DNA of 64,000 nt from Archangium sp. GTDB taxonomy: Bacteria; Myxococcota; Myxococcia; Myxococcales; Myxococcaceae. Location: assembly GCA_030695565.1 (NCBI GenBank), contig JAUYRZ010000079.1, positions 62,001 through 126,000 of the forward strand. The letters are read 5' to 3'. Shown here piece by piece: positions 1 to 10,822 of this stretch. The notes under the pieces are model-generated. The model worked only from the letters and a program-made list of their open reading frames with translations. It was not told where the DNA came from and did no database searches. Position numbers and translations under genes: made by a program. Position 1 is the first letter of the stretch; every line of letters begins with the position of its first letter.

Positions 1-290
1 GAAACGCGAACCCTGCCGCTCATCGATCGCACCAGCTTCACGCCTTCTTTGGCCAGGTGCCGCGCCTGCTCAGCCGCCACTTGAGGCGCGAGCGAGCCGT
101 CACTGCGCAGCACCCGCCACCAGGGAATCCCCCCCAACTTGTGCAGCGCCTGCACCACCGCGCGGGCCGCGCCCGGTTTGCCCGACATCAACGCGACGCG
201 CGCGTAGCTCGCCGTCTGCCCTTTCGGAATGCCCCGCACCGCGCGATCGACTGCGGTCAACCAAGGAGAGAGCGTCGTCGTCTTCTTCAT
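1..290 (-). CDS. Alkyltransferase-like protein (ATL/MGMT family), 3' end cut by the window
   Basis: The reading frame opens at an ATG at 290 on the minus strand and is still open at base 1, giving about 96 residues. The sequence matches the DNA-binding domain of O6-alkylguanine methyltransferases: IPKGQTASYARVA, then the pattern of helix-turn-helix and active-site loop. At the active site, where repair enzymes have PCHRV, this protein reads IPWWRVLRSDG, so the acceptor cysteine is replaced by tryptophan. Proteins of this kind (ATL) bind alkylated guanine without removing the alkyl group and hand the lesion to nucleotide excision repair. Typical ATL length is 100-110 residues, so only a few C-terminal residues should be missing. 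The ATL assignment comes from the visible motif; the pathway role is family knowledge. Confidence 0.82.
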   Translation of the reverse strand, partial: MKKTTTLSPWLTAVDRAVRGIPKGQTASYARVALMSGKPGAARAVVQALHKLGGIPWWRVLRSDGSLAPQVAAEQARHLAKEGVKLVRSMSGRVRV

Positions 291-361
291 GAAGGAACCG
301 TGAAGGTGTCGTGAACCCGCCGTGGAGCCGCGAGGCGGAGAGGCATCGCATTGTTCCTCCC

Positions 362-1129
362 ATGAACAAAGCGCTCCTGACCCTCCTCGCCGTCCTCTCC
401 GCTGGCTGCGCGATGTCCCGGGCGGCCACGCCCACGCTGCAGCCGTACGCGCTCTCTGCACCCGCCCAGGTGCTCGAAGAGAATCACTTCAGCCGCGATC
501 GCATGGGCGTGGGCGAAGCCGAGCTGCGGCAGATCCTCGCCGCGCCCATCTTCCTCGAGGAGCACGCGCGCATCGGCGTGTTGCCCGTGAGCACCGGCTA
601 CGCACCTGACGGCGCCGTTCCCGTCGAGACCGCCCCGGCCACGCTCACCGCGGCGCTCGAAGGCAGTGGCCTGTTCGATCTCGCCTCTGAGATCAGCGCC
701 GACTGGCCGAGCACCTCAGGTACCGCCGGCCTGCGTGAGCTCGCCGCGCGCTACCGCACCGAATACGTGCTGCTCTACCGCCACCGCTTCGAAGACGCGA
801 CGCGCCCCAACGGCTTCGCGGCCGGCTTCATCACGCTCATCGGCGCGTTCGTCTTGCCCGGCACCACCATCGAGTCGGAAGGCGTGCTCGAGGCCACGCT
901 CTTCGACGTCAAGACCGGCACCATTCTCTTCACGGTCAACGAGCGCGTGCGGCAGGAGAAGCTGTCGCTGCCGACCAACGTGCCTTCGAACCTCGCCGAC
1001 ATGCACCGCGCGATGATCTCCGACGCGGCCAGGAAGCTCTCAGACCAGGTACTTTTGCGCTGCCAGAGGCTGGTGGCCACCCGTCCCGCAAATGCTGCGC
1101 CGGTCGCCGAGCTCATCCCCAGCACTTGA
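362..1129 (+). CDS. Predicted lipoprotein of unknown function
   Basis: This encodes 255 residues starting MNKALLTLLAVLSAGCAMSR, a lipoprotein signal with a probable acylated Cys at residue 16. An in-frame ATG lies 51 bp upstream, but the start at 362 is the one that places the signal peptide at the N terminus. The body has no domain I recognise with certainty. The stretch with YVLLYRHRFEDATRPNG, a hydrophobic GAFVLPG turn and EATLFDVKTGTILFTV resembles the family called rhombotarget lipoproteins, but I cannot confirm this. It lies 41 bp upstream of a cytochrome gene in the same direction, so the two may be cotranscribed. The likely location is the periplasmic face of a membrane. Confidence 0.7.
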   Translation: MNKALLTLLAVLSAGCAMSRAATPTLQPYALSAPAQVLEENHFSRDRMGVGEAELRQILAAPIFLEEHARIGVLPVSTGYAPDGAVPVETAPATLTAALEGSGLFDLASEISADWPSTSGTAGLRELAARYRTEYVLLYRHRFEDATRPNGFAAGFITLIGAFVLPGTTIESEGVLEATLFDVKTGTILFTVNERVRQEKLSLPTNVPSNLADMHRAMISDAARKLSDQVLLRCQRLVATRPANAAPVAELIPST

Positions 1130-1170
1130 GGGAGGTTGCACGGGGCATGTGGGATGCATTTCTTTCGCGC

Positions 1171-1611
1171 ATGCGAACCTCTCTTCTTCTGGTCGCTGCT
1201 CTTGCACTCCCCGCGTTTGCCCAAGGCAGCATCTTCCCCGATCCCAACACCAAGAAGGCCTCCAAGCAGCTCGAGTGGGCCAACGTCTCTGAAGAGTCGA
1301 AGGCGTTCCTCAAGTCGAAGATGAAGCACCACGGCAAGGAGATGAAAGACCTCTCGCTCGCCGTGGCCACCGTGCGGTTGGCCGAGGTGCAGCGGCTGGC
1401 GCAAGACGTCGCCAACCAGCCGCGGCTCGACGCCACCTCGGGGCCGGCCATGAAGCTGCCGCCGATGTTCTTCGAGCTGCAGGACGACCTGCGGAAGAAC
1501 GCTCAGGCGCTCTCGGATGCGGCGAAGGCGAAGGAGACCGACGTCCTTCACGCGCGGTTTTCAGCCGTGATGGAGAACTGCATGACGTGCCACGTGGCCT
1601 TCAAGAAGTAA
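1171..1611 (+). CDS. Cytochrome c'-like periplasmic monoheme protein
   Basis: This encodes 146 residues. The first 18 form a signal peptide (MRTSLLLVAALALPAFAQ), which is why this start is preferred over an upstream in-frame ATG at 1126. The only heme-binding motif, CMTCH, lies nine residues from the C terminus. A C-terminal CxxCH after a mostly helical chain with many Lys, Ala and Glu is the hallmark of cytochrome c', a four-helix-bundle protein of the periplasm that binds gases or carries electrons. The length fits (family about 125-150 residues). The lack of other conserved positions that I can verify by eye makes 'cytochrome c-prime family' an inference from architecture. Confidence 0.72.
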   Translation: MRTSLLLVAALALPAFAQGSIFPDPNTKKASKQLEWANVSEESKAFLKSKMKHHGKEMKDLSLAVATVRLAEVQRLAQDVANQPRLDATSGPAMKLPPMFFELQDDLRKNAQALSDAAKAKETDVLHARFSAVMENCMTCHVAFKK

Positions 1612-1648
1612 CAAGGCCGCCCCTCGTGACTGAGTGGCGGCCTCGAAC

Positions 1649-1691
1649 TCCCTCACCCTGACCCTCTCCCGAAAGGCCCGAAAGGAGAGGG
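1649..1691. repeat. REP-like palindrome between convergent genes
   Basis: The sequence contains CCCTCACCCTGACCCTCTCC, then a short spacer and the matching GGAGAGGG. This is one copy of a dispersed family that also occurs at 7754-7792, 20530-20565, 48629-48651 and twice at 55149-55255. It lies between the convergent cytochrome and rpoD genes, where its stem could act as a two-way terminator. Confidence 0.6.
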
Positions 1692-1702
1692 AAAGAGTTG
1701 GT

Positions 1703-3907
<2,205 letters not shown>

Positions 3908-4006
3908 GAAAGGTGGTCTCCGACAGGAGGAACGAACGCTGCGGTACTGGTGAACCGGCCGCCCTTAGCTCAACTGCAGGGCTTCATACAATGAACCGGT
4001 GAGACT

Positions 4007-5761
4007 TCACTTTTGTGACAGCTGCCTTTTCAGGGCGAGCAATTCGCCCCGTTCGGTCAGGAGGTCACGGGAGTCCTGGGTGAGTTCCGAGGTTCCCCCG
4101 AGGGTGTTCGCCGTTTCGCGGGCGATGTAACCGAGCCGGTCGTCGATGGCCCGCAACTTGAGTCTTTTACACACCGAGACGAAGGCCTGTTCCAACGAGC
4201 TCTCGTCGGCGGGCAGCATGTCCCGGCTCTTGTTCAGCGCGTTTTTGGTGGCCTCCCCTGTCTCGTAGAGGGCGTCTTCCAGGTTGCCACCCGATTGCAG
4301 CGCCGCCACAAGGTGCCGTAATCCCATGTGTTTGAGCTCGTCGCGCACCCGGTGTTCATCGCGCGCCAGCAGCTTGCGGTCTTTGAGGATCATCGCCATC
4401 CAGCTCGCCTCGAGCTGATCAGGGGGCGGCCCATCGGGCACCCTGGGCGCGGCCGGTTTGGGCACCGCTTTGACCACCGGGGCCTTGTTCCTCAAGGCGG
4501 TCTCCAGCTCGGAGGCGGGCAGGGCGAAGTGTTTGGCCATCGCCCCGAACAACGCGCTGCGGGTCAGCCCCACCGGCACCTGGGCGGCGATCGGCCGAAA
4601 GCGGTCGAGGGCGGCCATTTTTTCTTCGAACTCGGCGTTGGGGCCCGCCGGCAGCAGGGTCATGAACAGGTGGGCGCTCAACGAAGGGGCCTCGCGCACC
4701 AGGTCTTGCACCGCTTCGGCGCCGGCTTTGCGGGCAAAGGTGTCGGGGTCTTCACCCTGGGGGAGCACGGCCACCCGGCAGTTCACCCCACCGGCGAACA
4801 GCGCCCCGGCCAGCCGCTCCACTGCGTTGCGGCCGGCGTCGTCGCCATCGAGCAGCAGCACCAGCTCCTTCGCTTCCAGGCGGCCCAGCAGCGCCAGGTG
4901 ACCGGGCGTGAGCGCGGTCGAACACAGGGCCAGCGCGTTCTTCACGCCCGCCTGGTGCATGCCGATGGCGTCGAAGTAGCCCTCGCAGAGCACCGCCGAC
5001 TTCTTCTTGCGGATCTCGTCGCGCGCCTGGTCGGTGGCGTAGAGGATGTCGGACTTGTTGTAGAGCCGGTTCTCCTTGGAGTTGAGGTACTTCGGCCCGT
5101 CGTCGCCTTCCAGCAGGCGCCCACCGAACGCGATGGTGCGGCCTTCAGGCGAACGGATGGGGATGATCACCCGGCCGCGGAACATGTCGTAGTAGCCGTC
5201 GCCCTTGGTGCGCGGCGAACACAGCCCGGCCTTTTCTCCGAAGGACAGCAGGCCCCGTTCACGCAGCTGATCAGCCAGCTCCGTCCAGGCAAGCGGCGCC
5301 CAGCCCAGGCCGAACGACTTGATCAGTTCATCGGTGAGCCCGCGGCTGTGCAGGTAATCGCGCGCGTGACGCCCCACGACGGGGTCCCACAGCCGCTCGG
5401 CGAAGTGGGTGGCCGCGAAGTCGGTGGCGTCTTTGACCTGCTGCTTCTCCTGCATGCCCGGGTCGACGGCCGCTTCGATGTCGACGCCGAGCTCCTTCGC
5501 GAGATCCCGAACCGTGTCGAGGAAGGTCTTGCCCATCAACCGCTGCACGAAGCTGATCGCGTCGCCGCCGGCCTGACAGCCGAAGCACTTGAAGCGCTTC
5601 TCTTCGGGCCACACGTAGAACGAAGGCGATTTCTCGCCGTGAAACGGACACAGGCCCTTGTAGCTGCGACCCGATTTTTTCAGATCCACCCCATGGCGTT
5701 GAACCAGCGCGATCATGTCGACGCGCTCACGCACCTCCTGAATTTTGGAGTCGGGGATCAC
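4007..5761 (-). CDS. dnaG: DNA primase DnaG
   Basis: This encodes 584 residues. The N-terminal zinc-binding domain carries C38, H41, C59 and C62 (CPFHGEKSPSF and CFGC). The RNA polymerase and TOPRIM core follows, with the signatures LCEGYFDAIG and LLLDGDDAGRNAVERL. The C-terminal helicase-interaction region is divergent, as usual. DnaG makes RNA primers for lagging-strand synthesis at the replication fork. It starts 7 bp downstream of yqeY and precedes rpoD, the classical macromolecular-synthesis arrangement. The size is typical (580-620 residues). Confidence 0.96.
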   Translation of the reverse strand: MIPDSKIQEVRERVDMIALVQRHGVDLKKSGRSYKGLCPFHGEKSPSFYVWPEEKRFKCFGCQAGGDAISFVQRLMGKTFLDTVRDLAKELGVDIEAAVDPGMQEKQQVKDATDFAATHFAERLWDPVVGRHARDYLHSRGLTDELIKSFGLGWAPLAWTELADQLRERGLLSFGEKAGLCSPRTKGDGYYDMFRGRVIIPIRSPEGRTIAFGGRLLEGDDGPKYLNSKENRLYNKSDILYATDQARDEIRKKKSAVLCEGYFDAIGMHQAGVKNALALCSTALTPGHLALLGRLEAKELVLLLDGDDAGRNAVERLAGALFAGGVNCRVAVLPQGEDPDTFARKAGAEAVQDLVREAPSLSAHLFMTLLPAGPNAEFEEKMAALDRFRPIAAQVPVGLTRSALFGAMAKHFALPASELETALRNKAPVVKAVPKPAAPRVPDGPPPDQLEASWMAMILKDRKLLARDEHRVRDELKHMGLRHLVAALQSGGNLEDALYETGEATKNALNKSRDMLPADESSLEQAFVSVCKRLKLRAIDDRLGYIARETANTLGGTSELTQDSRDLLTERGELLALKRQLSQK

Positions 5762-5768
5762 AGGAAGT

Positions 5769-6227
5769 TCAGCCCAGCTTACCGAGCTGCGCCTTCACTT
5801 CGTCGCTGATGGCCTTGCCTTCAGCCTGCCCTTTGAGGCGGGGAGTGACGATCTTCATCACGTTGCCCAGATCCTTCACCGACTTGGCGCCCGCTTCGGC
5901 GATCGCCTTGGCGATCTCGGCGGTGAGCTGCTCGGCGCTCAGCTGGGTCGGCAGGTAGTTCTGGAGAATGGCGATCTCCTTCTCTTCCTTCTCGGCGAGA
6001 TCGGCGCGGTTCGCGGCCTTGTACTCGGCGGCGGCATCGCGGCGCTGCTTCACCTGCGTGACGATCACCTGGATGATCGCGGGCTCGTCGAGCACCTTGT
6101 TGGCCGCTTCGACTTCTTTGTACTTCACGGCACTCTTGATCGCGCGAATGGTGGTGAGCTTCATCTCGTCCTTCGCTCGCATCGCGTCTTTCAAGTCGGC
6201 GTCGAGTCGCTCTCGCAGGGTGGCCAT
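5769..6227 (-). CDS. yqeY: GatB/YqeY-domain protein
   Basis: This encodes 152 residues starting MATLRERLDADLKDAMRAKD, a typical YqeY N terminus. The start at 6227 is chosen because AAAGGA lies 8 bases upstream. An in-frame ATG at 6251 has no ribosome-binding site and would add eight unrelated residues. The domain resembles the tRNA-interacting tail of GatB, but YqeY proteins stand alone and their role is not settled. It sits directly upstream of dnaG (7 bp), and the two are surely cotranscribed. An intrinsic terminator separates it from rpsU. Confidence 0.92.
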   Translation of the reverse strand: MATLRERLDADLKDAMRAKDEMKLTTIRAIKSAVKYKEVEAANKVLDEPAIIQVIVTQVKQRRDAAAEYKAANRADLAEKEEKEIAILQNYLPTQLSAEQLTAEIAKAIAEAGAKSVKDLGNVMKIVTPRLKGQAEGKAISDEVKAQLGKLG

Positions 6228-6256
6228 GATCTTGATCCTTTCACAGGGCATGAAAC

Positions 6257-6292
6257 GAAAAACGGAGGTTGGCAGTTGATGCCAACCTCCGT
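6257..6292 (-). terminator. Intrinsic terminator downstream of rpsU
   Basis: There is a perfect 13-bp inverted repeat (ACGGAGGTTGGCA, 5-base loop, TGCCAACCTCCGT). On the minus strand it is followed at once by a T tract (TTTTCGTTTC). It lies between the rpsU stop and the yqeY start, so it should end or attenuate rpsU transcripts before yqeY-dnaG-rpoD. The E. coli rpsU-dnaG-rpoD operon has a terminator in the equivalent place. Confidence 0.88.
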
Positions 6293-6316
6293 GTACTCCT
6301 GACGGCCTTCAGGCGG

Positions 6317-6511
6317 TCAGTAAGACCGGCGATTCTTCTTCACCGCGCGCTTCTTCGCCGCGATCGCCTTCTTCTTCTTCTTCACGGAGGGCTTCTCGTA
6401 GTGCTCGCGCTTACGGATCTCGGAAAGGATGCCGGCTTTCTCGGTGGCCTTCTTGAAACGCTTGAGGGCACCTTCGATGGACTCGCCGTCCTTCAGTTTG
6501 ACTGTGGTCAT
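6317..6511 (-). CDS. rpsU: 30S ribosomal protein S21
   Basis: This encodes 64 residues starting [20 protein letters not shown] with a strongly basic C terminus ([19 protein letters not shown]), the S21 pattern. A strong Shine-Dalgarno sequence (AAGGAGGTGACAA) precedes the ATG. S21 is a small subunit protein that helps base-pairing of the 16S rRNA 3' end with mRNA. It heads the macromolecular-synthesis cluster and is separated from yqeY by a terminator at 6257-6292, which would allow much higher expression of S21 than of the genes downstream. Confidence 0.97.
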   Translation of the reverse strand: MTTVKLKDGESIEGALKRFKKATEKAGILSEIRKREHYEKPSVKKKKKAIAAKKRAVKKNRRSY

Positions 6512-6584
6512 TTGTCACCTCCTTCCGAGAGTTACAGCTTCAGGGCGGGGCGTGTTGCACAGCCCACGGGCCCCACGCAAGCAA

Positions 6585-7724
6585 TCATCTCGAAGTGACG
6601 CGGAAGACCGTGCTGCCCAGGCGAACGCGCGTGCCCTCAGGCAGCTTCCGTTCACCGCTGGGAGGCAACATCGCAAACGTGCCCGCGCGCGCCGACTTGT
6701 CGACGATCTCGAGGGCATTTCCGGCAGGGCGCAGCTCGGCGTGCACGAGGGCGATCGCGTCGTCTTCGGGGAAACGCACCAGGGTGCCCTCCCGCCCGAT
6801 GGTCACCACGCCTCGCAGCACCCAGGTACGGGCCGCCCGGCCGCCCACCAGCACGTGCTCCAACCGCCACGACGCCGCGGGCCGGGGCGCACCGTAAGGC
6901 CAGGGCTGTTCTGCGGGCGCGGTGTCGAGCGGGCCCAGGTACTTGAGGCGCTGCAGGCCCACCGAGAACGACTCGCCCGGCTGCAGGCGAACGGGCGCAT
7001 CGATGCTCACCCAGGTGCCCGAAGCGCTGCCGCCATCGGAGATCCACAGCTCGCCGCCCCGCTGAAAGAACGAGGCGTGGGCCGACGACATGAAGAGGTC
7101 TTCTTCGACGTCGAGCACGCCCAGGCCCTTGCCGATCAACATCGGGCGTTTGCTCACCGGCAGGCTGGTGCCCACGTGGGGGCCGGTCAGCACCTCGAGC
7201 GACCAGCTCTTCGCCAGCGCAGCCCCTCGGGCCACCACGGGGGCGAGCGGCGGCGGCGTCGAGGTGGGGGTGTCCTCCACCACCAGGGCGAGGTGGCGGT
7301 CGGTGCGTTCTTCACGCTTCGAGGCGATCGCGCTGGGCGTCGAGACGAAGGGCAGATCGGTGCTTGGCAGCTCGTACGGCGCGCCCGTACCGGGAAGGGT
7401 GTTGCGGCGCATGAGACCCGGCGGCACGTCGCGCTGCAAGGCAGGCAGCGGCTCGAGGGGCGTGCTGGCGGGATCGACCGGGGCGACCCGCATCAGGCCG
7501 GGGGGAATCAGGGGCACCGTGGCGTTGGGCACCGGAGGCTGGGGCGCCAGGGCGCCTGGGCTGGTGGGCGCGCCGGCAGACTTCATGGCCTGCCGAGCAC
7601 GCTCATGCGTGGGGTCGATGCGCAGCACCTGTGCGAGGAGATCCTCGGCACCGGCGCGATCACCTTGAACCATCAGCCAGATGGCTGCTTCGACCATCTG
7701 GTCGATGGACCGCGAACCCGTCAC
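6585..7724 (-). CDS. Double FHA-domain protein with N-terminal TPR-like segment
   Basis: This encodes 379 residues. Residues 1-50 look like one helix-turn-helix repeat unit (AGAEDLLAQVLRIDPTHERARQAM), as in TPR proteins. A Pro/Ala-rich linker follows with two PPGLMR copies. The C-terminal 190 residues hold two FHA-like folds; the first shows SSAHASFF and DGGSASGTWVS, the second IGREGTLVRF and DKSARAGTF. FHA domains bind phosphothreonine peptides, so the protein probably reads signals from Ser/Thr kinases, which are abundant in myxobacteria. The second FHA lacks the usual Ser-x-x-His motif (it reads ALVHAEL), so only the first may bind phosphate. It is cytoplasmic by composition and its partner is unknown. 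Confidence 0.78.
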   Translation of the reverse strand: MTGSRSIDQMVEAAIWLMVQGDRAGAEDLLAQVLRIDPTHERARQAMKSAGAPTSPGALAPQPPVPNATVPLIPPGLMRVAPVDPASTPLEPLPALQRDVPPGLMRRNTLPGTGAPYELPSTDLPFVSTPSAIASKREERTDRHLALVVEDTPTSTPPPLAPVVARGAALAKSWSLEVLTGPHVGTSLPVSKRPMLIGKGLGVLDVEEDLFMSSAHASFFQRGGELWISDGGSASGTWVSIDAPVRLQPGESFSVGLQRLKYLGPLDTAPAEQPWPYGAPRPAASWRLEHVLVGGRAARTWVLRGVVTIGREGTLVRFPEDDAIALVHAELRPAGNALEIVDKSARAGTFAMLPPSGERKLPEGTRVRLGSTVFRVTSR

Positions 7725-7753
7725 AGAAACGGGGATAGCACGAGCACAACTGA

Positions 7754-7792
7754 ACTCCCTCTCCCTTTGGGAGCGGGTTGGGGTGAGGGCCC
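7754..7792. repeat. REP-like palindrome
   Basis: CTCCCTCTCCCTTTGGGAGC is followed by GGGTTGGGGTGAGGG. It is a member of the dispersed intergenic family, located between two minus-strand genes (PHP lipoprotein and FHA protein). Confidence 0.55.
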
Positions 7793-7796
7793 CACT

Positions 7797-10700
7797 TCAA
7801 GGCGCAAACGGCGGGTGATCGTACCCATTGCCATCGGCATCAATGAGGATCGGGTTCGTAAACGCGAACGGAGTCGCGGTCGTGCCACCGCCCGGGTACG
7901 GGTAGAGCAGGGGGCCGATCGACCGCGACCCATAAACCATCGCGACGACCCAGTTGTCCGTGGTCGGAGCGGGCAGCCGAAAGTTCACGACCTTTCGATA
8001 TCGGTAAAACGAAAGAGCACCATCGGTGGTCACCAGCTCGCGATCGCCCGCGGTGAGCGTCACGGCCTGAGTCGCGCTGATGCTGGCCGCCGGCCAATTG
8101 GAATTCGTCACGCCGCCACACGACACCCGCGTGGTGCGAGCGCGAGGGCTCATCGGGTCGAGCGGGCACCGGGCATCATCGCCAGCCACGTGCAGGTAGA
8201 GCTCGACCTTCGTGATGTCGAGATACTCCGGCACCTGCACCTCGATCGTCACGCCGAGCTCACGCGAATCCGGAGGCACGACTCCACCAATACCCACCGG
8301 AGCCGTGACCATCGCGCCCGCTGCGTTCACCCGATACGCGCGCGCCGTGACGAAAGGCGCATTCGAGGTGACCGCCCGCATCGCGTTGAGCCGGGTGCTC
8401 AACAACGTCGGCTCGAGCAGCGAAGGCTGATCGACCCCGACCTCGACCCAGGTGCGCCAGCCGGTCGCGAGCAGCGCGTAGTGCGTGTCTGAGACGCCCG
8501 TACCCGCCACCAGCAGTCCGCGAGAGAGCAGGGTGAACCAGTCGTTGAACTTCCCGCGCGCGAGCGTGGTGGTGCCATCGAGGTTGTCGTCGCCCGGGTT
8601 CAAGATCTCCAGCGCATCGAAGTCCGAGCTGATCAGCTTCGTGTCTTGGGCCGTCGCGCCCGCCTGAGGCGCCATGCGCAAGAGCTCCGGGTTGACGTGC
8701 GTGGCCAAAGTATCGGTGTCGACCTGCAACGCCGAGAACCCGCCCAGCGATCCACGCGCGTGATTGACCTGAATGGTGCGAGCGCCGAGGCGCCGGCCTT
8801 CAGCGAAGATCTCGCCGACCGAGAGCGTCGGGCCCTCACCACCCGCCCAGTCGAGCGCGCCGCCATTCGTGCGATTGGTCGGATCGAAGGTGAGCGGAAA
8901 GAGATTGTAGTGGCCCCACTCCATCGGGCTGACCTCTTCGCCGATCACCGACGCGAGGAAAGGGCTGAGCCCGGTCTGCGCGATGATCGGCGCGAAGTCG
9001 GTGACCGAGTCGTGATCCGTGCTCACGATGATGTCGAGGCCATCACCTGCGAAGGTGAGCACGCGTTTCGCGTTGTCGACGATCGAGTCGGGGCTGTTCA
9101 CGGCGTGAACGTGAAAGTCCGCGCTCATCCATCCCGTGGTGTCGATCACCCGCGCCAGCACGGCGTTGACCGTGACGTCGGTGGTCCGCACGTCGATCGC
9201 CTGGCCTGGGATCGTCGGATACGCGGGCGGATGCACGGAGTACTCCGGGCCGCGGCTCACCAGCACCGCGTATTGCCCCGCGGGAAGTTCGAAGGTCGCC
9301 GTGCCACCCGGGCCCACCCAGCCCACGTGCGCGATCTGATCAGGCAGCGGATCCTTGGTGACGTCCGAATAGAGAATGAGCGAGCGATTGGGGATCGCGC
9401 ACGGCCCGTTGGCGCACAAGACGGTGACCTTCGCAGGGAGCGGCCCTCCGTTCGCTTCCCGCACGTTGACGGTCAGCCGCCGCACGGCCGCGAGGTCGAA
9501 GCTGAGGGTGGTGGGCGTGACCGACAACGGCACGTTCTGTTTCGCGCTGGGCGCGCGCCCTGCGATCCACGCCGAGGCCCGGTACGCGCCCGCGGGCAGC
9601 TTCCCCGAGAAGGTGCCGTCGGCCGCCGTGAAGAACACCGCCCGATCGACGCCTCCTTCGAACACCACCCGCGCACCGGCCACCGGCGTCGCGCCCGATC
9701 GCACCGTGCCGCTGAAGTCGCCGAGCACCGCCCCCGTGAGCGGAGCGCGACTCGACTCGATCAACGTGGAGACCGCGCCGAGATCTTTCGCCACCCAGAA
9801 ATCACGCGCGAGCACGCCGAAACCACGCGGGGGAATGCGGAGCTCCCCATCACGGGGCTGCGCGCTCTCCTGCACCCACGATCCCAGGCCCAGCAGTCCG
9901 TTCGCGCCGACGATGGTGCCGGTGATGCCGGCCACCGAGAGCGTCGCGTTCTGCGGTTCGGCGATGAGCGCGCTGCCGCCCCGATACGGCGCGTAGCCGT
10001 ACGCCACGCCGTCGCCCTGGTAGCCAAACCACGACATCTGATCGAGCGAGAAGCACAGCCCTCCGAAGCCGAACCCACTGGTGCATGCGCGCGGGTTGAA
10101 GAACTCGAGCACGTAGCCGGGATCGGTCAGGTCACCCACGGCCAGCGCGGTGATCTCTCGGTTGTCGGTGCTGCAGAAGCCGGTGATGAAACGAACGCGC
10201 TGCTCACCGGGGTTGAGCACGAAGTAGTTGGTGATGCGCAACGGCATGGCGACGTACGGATCGGCGTAGGGCACCCGGCCCAGCGACTCGTTCAACTTGT
10301 TGCGAATCGAGAGGTAGTCGTTGGCGGTGTCGTTGCCGCTGATCGCCACCACCACCGAGCCGCCATCGAGCCCGTCGCTCAGCAGCTCATACTGATCAGG
10401 CTTCACCGTGCGGCCGAAGTTGTAGAGCAGGCCCACTTCACCGAACTGATCATTGCCCGCGTTCGCACCGACCAGGTCCGCGTCGATGATCGTGCCGCCG
10501 TAGGGCAGGGGGCCGAAGGCACGTCCTTCGGCCTGCACCACCACCCTGATCTTCTCGTTCTCCAGCCGGAAGTCGCCCACCTTGCCGACCGCGTTGGGCC
10601 CACCGAGGAGCTGACTGGCCGTGTCGATCCGGCTGCCGCGCGCGGCGCCTGCTCCGTCGATGAAGCCCGAGAGCTCGACCTCGCACCGGCCACTCGGAGT

Positions 10701-10817
10701 GCCCGCATCGAACCCGGCGTCGACGCCTGAGTCAGGGCCCGCGTCGGGCTCGCCGCCGCCGTCGCAGGTACAGCCCGTGAGGAAGATCAACGAAAGCGCG
10801 GCAATGCGACGGAACAC
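7797..10817 (-). CDS. CehA/McbA-type PHP-domain metallohydrolase, lipoprotein
   Basis: This encodes about 1006 residues from a GTG at 10817, five bases after the preceding gene's stop; an ATG at 10868 would overlap that gene by 46 bp. The N terminus (FRRIAALSLIFLTGCTC) is a lipoprotein signal, followed by a Gly/Asp/Pro-rich tether. The middle contains carboxypeptidase-regulatory-like beta domains (SGTVRSGATPVAGARVVFEGG). The PHP catalytic region starts with SADFHVHAVNSPDS (metal-binding HxH), then STDHDSVTDF, later VNHARGS and GVSDTHYALL. These match the CehA/McbA branch of PHP hydrolases. The chain is much longer than simple members (about 400 residues). It should sit on the periplasmic or outer face of a membrane. 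The substrate cannot be read from sequence. Confidence 0.8.
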   Translation of the reverse strand: MFRRIAALSLIFLTGCTCDGGGEPDAGPDSGVDAGFDAGTPSGRCEVELSGFIDGAGAARGSRIDTASQLLGGPNAVGKVGDFRLENEKIRVVVQAEGRAFGPLPYGGTIIDADLVGANAGNDQFGEVGLLYNFGRTVKPDQYELLSDGLDGGSVVVAISGNDTANDYLSIRNKLNESLGRVPYADPYVAMPLRITNYFVLNPGEQRVRFITGFCSTDNREITALAVGDLTDPGYVLEFFNPRACTSGFGFGGLCFSLDQMSWFGYQGDGVAYGYAPYRGGSALIAEPQNATLSVAGITGTIVGANGLLGLGSWVQESAQPRDGELRIPPRGFGVLARDFWVAKDLGAVSTLIESSRAPLTGAVLGDFSGTVRSGATPVAGARVVFEGGVDRAVFFTAADGTFSGKLPAGAYRASAWIAGRAPSAKQNVPLSVTPTTLSFDLAAVRRLTVNVREANGGPLPAKVTVLCANGPCAIPNRSLILYSDVTKDPLPDQIAHVGWVGPGGTATFELPAGQYAVLVSRGPEYSVHPPAYPTIPGQAIDVRTTDVTVNAVLARVIDTTGWMSADFHVHAVNSPDSIVDNAKRVLTFAGDGLDIIVSTDHDSVTDFAPIIAQTGLSPFLASVIGEEVSPMEWGHYNLFPLTFDPTNRTNGGALDWAGGEGPTLSVGEIFAEGRRLGARTIQVNHARGSLGGFSALQVDTDTLATHVNPELLRMAPQAGATAQDTKLISSDFDALEILNPGDDNLDGTTTLARGKFNDWFTLLSRGLLVAGTGVSDTHYALLATGWRTWVEVGVDQPSLLEPTLLSTRLNAMRAVTSNAPFVTARAYRVNAAGAMVTAPVGIGGVVPPDSRELGVTIEVQVPEYLDITKVELYLHVAGDDARCPLDPMSPRARTTRVSCGGVTNSNWPAASISATQAVTLTAGDRELVTTDGALSFYRYRKVVNFRLPAPTTDNWVVAMVYGSRSIGPLLYPYPGGGTTATPFAFTNPILIDADGNGYDHPPFAP

Positions 10818-10822
10818 GTTCG

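Noticed and set aside
4328-5809. Long open frame antisense to dnaG (493 codons)
   Set aside because: Shadow of dnaG; no recognisable domain and rich in His/Arg/Gln typical of reversed GC-rich codons.
6429-8492. 687-codon plus-strand frame across rpsU, FHA and PHP genes
   Set aside because: It crosses three real minus-strand genes and shows Arg/His-rich composition without any domain.
8646-10730. 694-codon plus-strand frame inside the PHP lipoprotein gene
   Set aside because: Shadow frame; the minus strand encodes clear PHP motifs over the same bases.
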